Shown here in pieces: positions 1 through 5,076 of a stretch of DNA of 5,076 nucleotides. Within the stretch, counting starts at the first letter, position 1. Every line of letters starts with the position of its first letter. The stretch is from Candidatus Dormiibacterota bacterium (GTDB lineage Bacteria; Chloroflexota; Dormibacteria; Aeolococcales; Bog-877). The stretch lies in the NCBI GenBank assembly GCA_003132265.1, contig PKXE01000138.1, positions 1-5,076 on the forward strand. Reading direction: 5' to 3'. Both the position numbers and the translations under genes were made by a program. The notes under the pieces were generated by a model that saw only the letters and a program-made list of their open reading frames with translations, did not search any database and was not told the origin of the DNA.

Positions 1-238
1 TAACCGCAGTGTTGGCCATGGTGGGGCTCGGCGCCTGTGGGGCTTCTAACTCGCGCAGTTCCGGTCAGCTCCGGCCGCTGGCCCTGACCGCCTCCTGCTC
101 TGCGGCCAGCGCCTACCCCAGCCCCGGGACCGCTGCCGCCTCATCGCAGAGCCAGGCCAGCTTCCGGGGCACCACCTCCGCCCGCCTCCTCCGCCTGAGC
201 GCGAGGGCCCGGTACTCCGGCCCCTTCATCGCGGCCCC
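1..238. other. Upstream region with no recognisable gene
   Basis: I recognise no protein or RNA gene here. On the + strand an open frame runs from ATG 9 through this region into argC, but it is Ser/Ala-rich, has G/C-heavy second codon positions and ends inside argC in another frame, so it is probably not real. On the minus strand, the frame starting at ATG 256 (47 residues) or ATG 229 (38 residues, beginning MKGPEYRALAL) and ending at the stop at 115-113 has the three-position GC pattern of true coding DNA. The same frame continues in coding-like fashion past that stop to another at 67-65. This could be a tiny divergent gene, a decayed gene or chance; I matched it to no family. A hairpin lies at 62-90. 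Nothing shows which gene precedes the operon. Confidence 0.6.
62..90. repeat. Bulged inverted repeat, possible hairpin upstream of the arg promoter
   Basis: CGGTCAG at 62-68 pairs with CTGACCG at 84-90. Inside it GGCC at 73-76 pairs with GGCC at 80-83 around a GCT loop, leaving a 4-base bulge (CTCC) on the left arm. No T-run follows on either strand, so it is not a classical intrinsic terminator. It could end transcription from an upstream gene as a U-less hairpin, but stems of this size also arise by chance in DNA this GC-rich. Confidence 0.3.
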
Positions 239-253
239 GCATAAATATGCAAT
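236..253. promoter_or_regulatory. ARG box, ArgR operator of the arg operon
   Basis: The core GCATAAATATGC at 239-250 is a perfect inverted repeat (GCATA, AA, TATGC). It fits the core of the ARG box as I remember it for Streptomyces (GCATRWWYATGC), and it resembles the AT-centred operators of other bacteria. The right flank AAT also fits; the left flank CCC does not. It lies in an AT-rich island in otherwise GC-rich DNA, ends 9 bases before the argC start codon, and sits in an operon that encodes ArgR itself. Binding there would block RNA polymerase at the operon promoter. Only one clear box is visible, whereas many arg operators have two adjacent boxes. Confidence 0.85.
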
Positions 254-262
254 CATTCCCGG
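248..262 (+). promoter_or_regulatory. Possible -10 element and leaderless start of argC
   Basis: TGC at 248-250 followed by AATCAT at 251-256 resembles an extended -10 element, with 4 of 6 bases matching TATAAT. Transcription would then start at or near 263, the A of the argC ATG. No Shine-Dalgarno sequence precedes that ATG, which fits a leaderless mRNA. I see no convincing -35 box; TTCATC at 225-230 is the nearest weak candidate and its 20-base spacing is long. Other -10 choices within the AT-rich island, such as 242-247 or 246-251, are equally arguable. Whichever is right, the promoter overlaps the ARG box. Confidence 0.3.
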
Positions 263-1291
263 ATGGCTGGGGATGGCAAGCTCGTGCGGGTCGCGGTCGC
301 CGGTGCCACCGGGTATGCCGGCGCGGGCTGTGTACGCCTGCTGCTGGGCCACCCCAACGTGCAGTTGGCGGCGGTCGGCTCGCGCACCCAGGCCGGTCGG
401 ACCCATGCGGCGGTCTATCCAGGATCGAACTGTGACCATGTGCTGGTGGAGTCCATCAACGCTGCCGATTGTGATGTTGTGATCAGTGCATTGGCTCCCG
501 GTGACGCCGCCCGGCAGGCTCCCGCGTGGCTGTCGCAGGGCGCCGTCGTGGTCGACGTGTCCGCCGATTTCCGGCTGAAGTCAGCGGACACGTTCGCCAA
601 CTGGTATGGCGGGCCACACCCCTGCCCGGACTTGCTGTCGCAGGCGATCCTGGCCCTGCCGGAGCTGCGGCCCGACGAGATCCCCGGGGCGAGTCTTTTG
701 GCCCTTCCCGGATGTTTTTCCACGGCGGCCATCCTGGCCTGCGGCCCGGCGGCCACCCATCACCTCATCGAACCGGAGGTGGTGGTCGACGGCAAGACCG
801 GGGTGAGCGGCGCTGGCCGCAGCGCTGCCTCGGCCTACCTCTTCACGGAGCTGAACGAGTCCGTCAAGCCCTACGCGGTCACGGGCCACCGACACCGGCC
901 GGAGATGGAGCAGGTCCTCAGCGAACTGAGTGGCGGCCCCTTCTCGGTGACCTTCGTGCCCCACCTGGTGCCGATGACCCGGGGAATCGAGCTCACCTGC
1001 TACCTCCGACCCCGGGAGGGGGTGACCCTGGAGCAACTCCGGTCCCTCTACCGAGATCAGTACGAGGGAGCGCCGTTTGTGCGTCTCTCCGAACAGCCGG
1101 TGCCCAGCAAGCAGACCTCCTACACCAATCTGTGCTGGCTCAGCCTGGAACAGCAGGGTGCGCACTTCGTGGTGTCGGCGGTCCTGGACAACCTGGGCCG
1201 CGGCGCCTCCTCCCAGGCGATTCAGGTGCTGAACCTGCGGTTTGGCCTGGATCCTCGGGCCGGGCTGGGAGGCGACACACAATGGCCATGA
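263..1291 (+). CDS. argC: N-acetyl-gamma-glutamyl-phosphate reductase (ArgC)
   Basis: Cytoplasmic NADPH-dependent enzyme that reduces N-acetylglutamyl 5-phosphate, made by ArgB, to N-acetylglutamate 5-semialdehyde. The 342 residues match the usual long ArgC type. The N-terminal Rossmann motif GATGYAG is at residues 14-20, DVSADFRL at 98-105, and WYGGPHPCP at 114-122. The catalytic cysteine is Cys151 in LPGCFST, where the family normally has PGCYPT. VSGAGRS is at 181-187, the HRHRPE histidine motif at 209-214, HLVPMTRG at 234-241, and the C-terminal NLGRGASSQAIQ at 310-321. ATG 263 places the Rossmann motif at the usual distance but has no ribosome binding site. A GTG at 284 (residue 8), about 10 bases after GGGGA, is an alternative start. 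First gene of the operon, just downstream of the ARG box; its last 10 bases overlap argJ. Identity is certain, start less so. Confidence 0.96.
   Translation: MAGDGKLVRVAVAGATGYAGAGCVRLLLGHPNVQLAAVGSRTQAGRTHAAVYPGSNCDHVLVESINAADCDVVISALAPGDAARQAPAWLSQGAVVVDVSADFRLKSADTFANWYGGPHPCPDLLSQAILALPELRPDEIPGASLLALPGCFSTAAILACGPAATHHLIEPEVVVDGKTGVSGAGRSAASAYLFTELNESVKPYAVTGHRHRPEMEQVLSELSGGPFSVTFVPHLVPMTRGIELTCYLRPREGVTLEQLRSLYRDQYEGAPFVRLSEQPVPSKQTSYTNLCWLSLEQQGAHFVVSAVLDNLGRGASSQAIQVLNLRFGLDPRAGLGGDTQWP
1267..1272 (+). promoter_or_regulatory. Ribosome binding site of argJ
   Basis: GGGAGG lies inside the end of argC, 9 bases before ATG 1282 and 15 bases before the second in-frame ATG at 1288. The spacing favours 1282. 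The alternative at 1288 would give a classic ATGA overlap with the argC stop. Confidence 0.65.
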
Positions 1292-2514
1292 GGGCCGCCC
1301 CACTCGCCGACTCGGAGGCGAGCGGAGTGACGGCCGCCCGGGGCTTTCGGGCGGCGGCTGCCTGCGCTGATGTGCGCGGCGAGGGCAGCGTCCGTTCGGA
1401 CGTGGCGATCCTCACCAGCGACACCCTGGCCACGGCGGCTGGGGTCTTCACCCAGAACCGAGTCAAGGCGGCGCCGGTCGTGGTGAGCCAGCTCCACCTA
1501 AAGCGGGGGGTCGCCAAGGCGGTGGTGGTCAACAGCGGCAACGCCAATGCCTGCACCGGCTCGAAGGGGCTGGCCGATGCTCTGCGCATGGTCCAGACCA
1601 CGGCCGATGTCGCCGACTGCGCTCCTGGTGAGGTTCTGGTCGCGTCGACCGGGGTGATCGGCCGCAGCATGCCCATGGAGCGGATCCGGGCCGCGATCAT
1701 CGAGGCTGGCGGGCGACTGGATGCGGGCCACGGCCACCTGGCGGCCGAGGCGATCATGACCACCGACACCCGGCCTAAGGAGGCGGTCGCGCAGTTCGCC
1801 GTCGCCGGTGCCACCCACACGGTGGGAGGGATGGCCAAGGGGGCGGGCATGATCCACCCCGACATGGCGACCCTGCTGGCGTTTGTGACCACCGACGCCC
1901 GGGTCGCGCCGGAGCTCCTCTCCGAGCTGCTCCGGGCCGCGGTCCGGACCAGCTTCAACACGATCAGCATCGACGGCGACACCAGCACCAACGACTGCTG
2001 CCTTTTGCTGGCCAACGGCGCTGTCGGCGGTCCCGAATTGGTGCGCGGTACTCCCGAGGCCGGCCTTTTGGCCTCGGCCCTGGACGCGGTGCTGCAGGAC
2101 CTAGCCGAGCAGATCGTCGCCGACGGGGAGGGGGTCACCAAGACCTTCTCGGTCCGGGTCAAGGGCGCCCGGGACGAGCAGCAGGCGGCATTGGCCGCCC
2201 GGACCGTGACCAGCTCGCCGTTGGTGAAGACCGCCATCCATGGCGGTGACCCCAACTGGGGCCGGATCCTGGCGGCGGTCGGCCGCAGCGGCGCCGAGCT
2301 GGCCCTCGACCGCTGCCGCCTTACGTTGGCGGGCCACGAGCTCTTCGCCATGGGGCGGGCCACCCCGGCGGTCCTGGACCAGGTGGCCCAGGCGCTCCGC
2401 CAGCCGAGAATCGCCATCGAGATAGACCTGGGGGTGGGGGAGGCCGAGGCCACCGCCCTGGGCTGTGATCTCACCTCGGATTACGTGAGGATCAATGCCG
2501 ACTACTCAACCTGA
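1282..2514 (+). CDS. argJ: Ornithine acetyltransferase / glutamate N-acetyltransferase (ArgJ)
   Basis: Transfers the acetyl group of N-acetylornithine to glutamate, giving ornithine and regenerating N-acetylglutamate, so the pathway is cyclic. Some members also acetylate glutamate from acetyl-CoA; the sequence alone does not settle this. The protein is 410 residues, a normal length. It is expected to cleave itself into alpha and beta chains between Ala196 and Thr197 in KGAGMIHPDMATLL (residues 186-199); Thr197 then becomes the N-terminal nucleophile. Other conserved blocks are NSGNANACTG at 84-93, ASTGVIG at 121-127 (oxyanion-hole region), DGDTSTND at 231-238, GGDPNWGR at 321-328 and the C-terminal YVRINADYST. 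All key residues are present. Translation is probably coupled to argC (10-base overlap), and the 3' end overlaps argB by 20 bases. It explains why no separate acetylornithine deacetylase (argE) is needed here. Confidence 0.97.
   Translation: MAMRAAPLADSEASGVTAARGFRAAAACADVRGEGSVRSDVAILTSDTLATAAGVFTQNRVKAAPVVVSQLHLKRGVAKAVVVNSGNANACTGSKGLADALRMVQTTADVADCAPGEVLVASTGVIGRSMPMERIRAAIIEAGGRLDAGHGHLAAEAIMTTDTRPKEAVAQFAVAGATHTVGGMAKGAGMIHPDMATLLAFVTTDARVAPELLSELLRAAVRTSFNTISIDGDTSTNDCCLLLANGAVGGPELVRGTPEAGLLASALDAVLQDLAEQIVADGEGVTKTFSVRVKGARDEQQAALAARTVTSSPLVKTAIHGGDPNWGRILAAVGRSGAELALDRCRLTLAGHELFAMGRATPAVLDQVAQALRQPRIAIEIDLGVGEAEATALGCDLTSDYVRINADYST
2487..2490 (+). promoter_or_regulatory. Ribosome binding site of argB
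   Basis: GAGG within the end of argJ, 4 bases before ATG 2495. The spacing is short but usable. It supports an argB start inside argJ, and no other in-frame ATG, GTG or TTG occurs before the conserved part of ArgB. Confidence 0.55.
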
Positions 2515-3400
2515 CGCTACGACGGCGGCCGAACAGGCAAGCGCGCTCAAGCGCGCCGAGGTCCTGGTCGAGGCGCTGCCCTACATCCGCCGATTCCAGG
2601 ACCAGCTGCTGGTGGTCAAGCTGGGCGGTGCCGCCATGGACGAGGGGACGGCCCGCGACACGGTCCTCCAGGACCTGGTCCTGCTTCGCTTCGTGGGCCT
2701 GCGACCGGTCCTGGTCCACGGCGGGGGCAAGGAGATCACCGCCCTGGCGGGCGCCCTCGGGCTGGAGACCCAGTTCGTCGACGGGCTTCGAGTCACCGAC
2801 GACAAGACGATGGAGGTGGCCAAGATGGTCTTGACCGGCAAGATCAACCCCGACCTGGTCGGGGCCATCCATCGCCTGGGCGGGAACGCGATGGGGCTCT
2901 CTGGAGAAGACGGCCCCAGCATCCTGGTGCGGCGCCAGCGAGGTCCCAATGGAGAGGATCTGGGCCGGGTGGGCGAGGTTCAGGAGGTCAACGCCGAACC
3001 GGTGCTGGCGATCACCGAGCGGGGCATGATCCCGGTCGTGGCGTCGGTGGGTCTGGGCTACGACGGCCTCTCCTACAACGTCAACGCCGACACCGTGGCG
3101 GCGGCCCTGGCCAAGGAGCTGCACGCGGGCAAGCTGTTACTCCTCACCGACGTGCCCGGGGTGCGGGACGGGCAGGGGCAGTTCCAGAGCCGGCTGACGG
3201 TCGACCAGGCCGAGGCGCTTTGCCGGGAGGGGGTCGCCTCCGACGGGATGATCCCCAAGCTCAAGGCGGCCTGCGTGGCGGCCAGAGCGGGGGTGACTGT
3301 CCACATCGTCGACGGGCGCCAACCCCACTCGATCCTGCTTGAGCTGCTGACCGAGGCGGGGGTGGGCACCATGATCGACGCCTGGGCCGCCGATGGCTGA
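2495..3400 (+). CDS. argB: Acetylglutamate kinase (ArgB)
   Basis: Cytoplasmic amino acid kinase that phosphorylates N-acetylglutamate with ATP to N-acetylglutamyl 5-phosphate, the controlled step of the cyclic pathway. It has 301 residues. VKLGGAAM at 41-48 contains the phosphate-binding Lys42, HGGGKEI at 75-81 is the glycine-rich loop, GLRVTD at 97-102 and YNVNADT at 194-200 bind acetylglutamate, LLTDVPGV at 216-223 belongs to the nucleotide site, and GMIPKLKA at 251-258 carries a conserved lysine. The N-terminal extension with a predicted helix near residues 18-34, plus the C-terminal GRQPHSILLELLTEAGVGTMI region (274-294), are features of hexameric arginine-inhibited kinases; the short E. 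coli enzyme lacks the extension. Feedback inhibition by arginine is therefore inferred. KLGGAAM differs from the KYGGNAM I recall for typical actinomycetes. The start lies inside argJ and the end overlaps argD. Confidence 0.97.
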   Translation: MPTTQPDATTAAEQASALKRAEVLVEALPYIRRFQDQLLVVKLGGAAMDEGTARDTVLQDLVLLRFVGLRPVLVHGGGKEITALAGALGLETQFVDGLRVTDDKTMEVAKMVLTGKINPDLVGAIHRLGGNAMGLSGEDGPSILVRRQRGPNGEDLGRVGEVQEVNAEPVLAITERGMIPVVASVGLGYDGLSYNVNADTVAAALAKELHAGKLLLLTDVPGVRDGQGQFQSRLTVDQAEALCREGVASDGMIPKLKAACVAARAGVTVHIVDGRQPHSILLELLTEAGVGTMIDAWAADG

Positions 3401-4619
3401 GCTGACCCAGCTCTCCACCCCGGCCCAGGCGGACCAGGTCTTGCTGGCCAACTACAACCGGGTGCCGGTGACGCTGGTCCGCGGCCAAGGCTGCTACGTC
3501 GAGACCGACGACGGCCGCCGCTTGCTGGACCTCCTGGGCGGAATCGCGGTCAACCTGCTGGGCCACTGCCACCCCGAGGTGGTGGCGGCGGCGACGGAGC
3601 AGCTCCAGCGGCTGATCCACACCAGCAACCTTTACTTCACTGAGCCCCAGGTCCAGCTGGCCGAGGCGCTCATCAAGACGGCCTTCCCGGGGCGGGTTTT
3701 CTTCGGCAACAGCGGCGCTGAGGCGAATGAGGCGGCGATCAAGGTCGCTCGCAAATGGGGCCAGCTGAACCGCAACGGCGCTTACCACATCCTGACCCTG
3801 CAGGGGGCCTTTCATGGTCGCACCCTGGCAACTCTGGCGGCCACCGGTAACGCCCACTACAGCGATCCCTTCCGTCCCCTCCCAGACGGGTTCCGGCAGC
3901 TGCGCAAGGGGGATCTCGGAGCGGTGGAGGCGGCCCTCGCGGATACCGAGCGCCCGCCGATCGCAGTTATGGTCGAGCCCATCCAGGGGGAGAGCGGAGT
4001 CTTCGTGCTGGACGACGAATACCTCCGGCAGCTACGGACCCTCTGCGACCGCTACCAGGCTCTCCTGATCCTGGATGAAATCCAGAGCGGGATGGGCCGT
4101 TCCGGGACGATGTGGGCGCACCAGCAGGCGGGCATCGTCCCCGACATCATGACCGTGGCCAAGGGCATCGCCGGAGGGCTTCCCCTCGGCGCGGTCCTGG
4201 TGGGGAAGCGGGCTGACGTCCTGACCCCGGGAGACCACGGCAGCACCTTCGGGGGTAACCCGGTCGCCTGCACCGCCGCCCTGGCCGTCTTCCGAGTGCT
4301 GGAGCGTGATGGGTTGCCCGCCCGGGCCGCCAGCACCGGAGCACTGCTGCGCGCTCGGCTGATGGCCCTCGGCGAAAAGGGGCTCCCGATTGCTGAGGTC
4401 CGTGGCCGAGGCTTGCTCTTGGGAATCGGCCTCAGCCGGCCGCTGGCCCAGGAGACGGCGCGGGCCGCCCTCTCCGCCGGGCTGCTGATCAATCCCATCG
4501 GCACCTCAACGATCCGGTTGGCCCCTCCTCTGATCATGGGGGAGGAGGAGATTGAGCTGGCGGTCTCCGGGATCGAGCGTGCGCTGACCCAGGCCCAGGC
4601 TGCGGGAGCTCCCAGTTGA
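3393..4619 (+). CDS. argD: Acetylornithine aminotransferase (ArgD)
   Basis: PLP-dependent class III aminotransferase that converts N-acetylglutamate 5-semialdehyde and glutamate to N-acetylornithine and 2-oxoglutarate. Relatives can also act on succinyl-diaminopimelate for lysine synthesis, but the operon points to arginine. The 408 residues match the family. Visible motifs are GGIAVNLLGHCHPEV at 49-63, NSGAEANEAAIK at 106-117, FHGRT at 140-144, EPIQGESGV at 195-203, LILDEIQSGMGRSG at 225-238 with cofactor-contacting Asp228, the Schiff-base lysine Lys257 in TVAKGIAGGLPLG, GSTFGGNP at 283-290, and TIRLAPPL at 373-380 with a substrate-carboxylate arginine, Arg375. ATG 3393 overlaps the argB stop by 8 bases and has no evident ribosome binding site, so it probably depends on translational coupling. 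argF, which follows argD in mycobacteria, is absent; argR comes next. Confidence 0.97.
   Translation: MAELTQLSTPAQADQVLLANYNRVPVTLVRGQGCYVETDDGRRLLDLLGGIAVNLLGHCHPEVVAAATEQLQRLIHTSNLYFTEPQVQLAEALIKTAFPGRVFFGNSGAEANEAAIKVARKWGQLNRNGAYHILTLQGAFHGRTLATLAATGNAHYSDPFRPLPDGFRQLRKGDLGAVEAALADTERPPIAVMVEPIQGESGVFVLDDEYLRQLRTLCDRYQALLILDEIQSGMGRSGTMWAHQQAGIVPDIMTVAKGIAGGLPLGAVLVGKRADVLTPGDHGSTFGGNPVACTAALAVFRVLERDGLPARAASTGALLRARLMALGEKGLPIAEVRGRGLLLGIGLSRPLAQETARAALSAGLLINPIGTSTIRLAPPLIMGEEEIELAVSGIERALTQAQAAGAPS
4604..4608 (+). promoter_or_regulatory. Ribosome binding site near the argR start
   Basis: GGGAG at 4604-4608 is 7 bases before TTG 4616 and 19 bases before ATG 4628. The spacing suits the TTG, whose last two bases and following A form the argD stop (TTGA overlap). 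It is too far away to serve the ATG well, so it argues that argR begins at 4616. Confidence 0.45.
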
Positions 4620-4627
4620 CCGCCGCC

Positions 4628-5076
4628 ATGGCTCGGGCCTCCCGCCAGTCGGTGATCCTGGAGGTGCTCCGCAGCCGCTCGGTGCAGACCCAGGCCCAGC
4701 TGGCCCAGGAGCTGCGGCGGCGGCGCATCAACGCCACCCAGGCCACCATCAGCCGGGACCTGCGCCAGCTCCGGGTGGCCAGGGTGCCGGCCGCCGACGG
4801 GCCGCGCTACCTGCCCCCCGCCGACGGGCCGGACACCGAGGCCCGGCTGGTCGCCGCGCTGACCTCGCAGCTCAGTGACCTGGAGGTGGTCGGCTCCATC
4901 GTCGTTCTGCGCACCCTGGCCGGCGGCGCCCAGGTGGTGGCGGCAGCCGTTGACGGCCTGGCCCTCGCCCAGGTCGCGGGGAGCCTGGCCGGCGATGACA
5001 CCGTCTTCGTGCTGGCCCGTTCCCCCGGTGGCGCCAAGGCGGTTGAGCGTCGGCTCCGGGAGGCCCAGGAGCGGGG
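4628..5076 (+). CDS. argR: Arginine repressor ArgR, cut off by the window end
   Basis: Transcriptional regulator that, with arginine as co-repressor, normally forms hexamers and binds ARG boxes to repress arginine biosynthesis. The frame stays open to the window edge, giving 149 residues from ATG 4628; the family is usually about 150-170 long, so little is missing. The N-terminal winged helix-turn-helix spans about residues 3-65, with the signature ATQATISRDL at 36-45. The C-terminal oligomerisation and arginine-binding domain starts near 70, with VVLRTLAGGAQVVAAAVD at 92-109 and GSLAGDDT at 118-125; the Asp123-Asp124 pair corresponds to the arginine-contacting aspartates. It follows argD by 8 bases, or overlaps it by 4 if translation begins at TTG 4616 (adding LTAA), which has the better-placed ribosome binding site. 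Being in the operon controlled by the ARG box at 236-253, it is probably autorepressed. Confidence 0.95.
   Translation, partial: MARASRQSVILEVLRSRSVQTQAQLAQELRRRRINATQATISRDLRQLRVARVPAADGPRYLPPADGPDTEARLVAALTSQLSDLEVVGSIVVLRTLAGGAQVVAAAVDGLALAQVAGSLAGDDTVFVLARSPGGAKAVERRLREAQER

Noticed and set aside
9..482. + strand open frame of 157 codons covering the upstream region and the start of argC
   Set aside because: It overlaps the certain argC start in another frame, is rich in Ser, Ala and Arg with G/C-heavy second codon positions, and has no recognisable motif.
526..1281. Long N-terminal extension of argJ (open frame back to 526), as if a fusion protein
   Set aside because: This stretch is argC read in the wrong frame. 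ArgJ homology begins after ATG 1282, which has its own GGGAGG.
2054..2077. 8-base inverted repeat CCGAGGCC / GGCCTCGG with TTTT in the loop, inside argJ
   Set aside because: It lies mid-gene with no regulatory context. A stem of this length is expected about once or more by chance in 5 kb at this GC content.
1140..2474. 444-codon open frame on the minus strand opposite argJ
   Set aside because: It is a shadow of argJ, typical of GC-rich codon use. Its translation is low-complexity Ser/Ala/Arg/Pro with no family resemblance, and argJ has all its catalytic motifs.
2538..2556. Tandem 9-base repeat CAAGCGCGC separated by one base in the argB N-terminus
   Set aside because: There are only two copies, the period is not a multiple of three, and it lies in a variable linker, so it is probably chance.
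2848..2864. Perfect 17-base palindrome CCCCGACC-T-GGTCGGGG inside argB
   Set aside because: It encodes the conserved NPDLVG stretch, is a single copy, and is within chance expectation for this base composition.
4807..5037. 76-codon minus-strand open frame at the right edge
   Set aside because: It lies antisense to argR, which is clearly coding with its DNA-binding and arginine-binding motifs intact.

Overview
The window carries one co-directional arginine biosynthesis operon on the + strand: argC, argJ, argB, argD and the start of argR. It is GC-rich (about 70% by eye) with strong G/C preference at third codon positions. The gene order argC-J-B-D-R is the kind known from high-GC Gram-positive bacteria such as Streptomyces. 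However, several protein motifs (for example VKLGGAAM in ArgB and PGCFST in ArgC) are not the usual actinomycete versions. A deep-branching actinobacterial, Chloroflexota-like or candidate-phylum high-GC soil lineage is possible. I cannot name the organism from sequence alone.

Layout: positions 1-238 hold no gene I recognise. They contain a hairpin at 62-90 and a minus-strand frame with coding-like composition that is broken by stops. At 236-253 an AT-rich island contains a near-perfect ArgR operator (ARG box) immediately before argC. From 263 to the end of the window the DNA is almost continuously coding: argC (263-1291), argJ (1282-2514), argB (2495-3400), argD (3393-4619) and argR (4628 or 4616 to beyond 5076). 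Neighbouring genes overlap by 10, 20 and 8 bases. argR either follows argD by 8 bases or overlaps it by 4, depending on its start.

Together the enzymes run the acetylated ornithine pathway with acetyl recycling. ArgB phosphorylates N-acetylglutamate, ArgC reduces the acyl phosphate to the semialdehyde, ArgD transaminates it to N-acetylornithine, and ArgJ moves the acetyl group back to glutamate, releasing ornithine. Control is visible at two levels. ArgR, encoded last in the operon, probably binds the ARG box with arginine and represses its own operon. ArgB has the N-terminal helix associated with arginine feedback inhibition. argF is not between argD and argR; whether argF, argG or argH lie downstream cannot be seen.

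I see no mobile element, CRISPR array, RNA gene or novel multi-gene system. The points most worth a second look are the operator geometry and possible leaderless start of argC, the altered catalytic-cysteine motif of ArgC, the likely TTG start of argR, and the unexplained DNA upstream of the operator.
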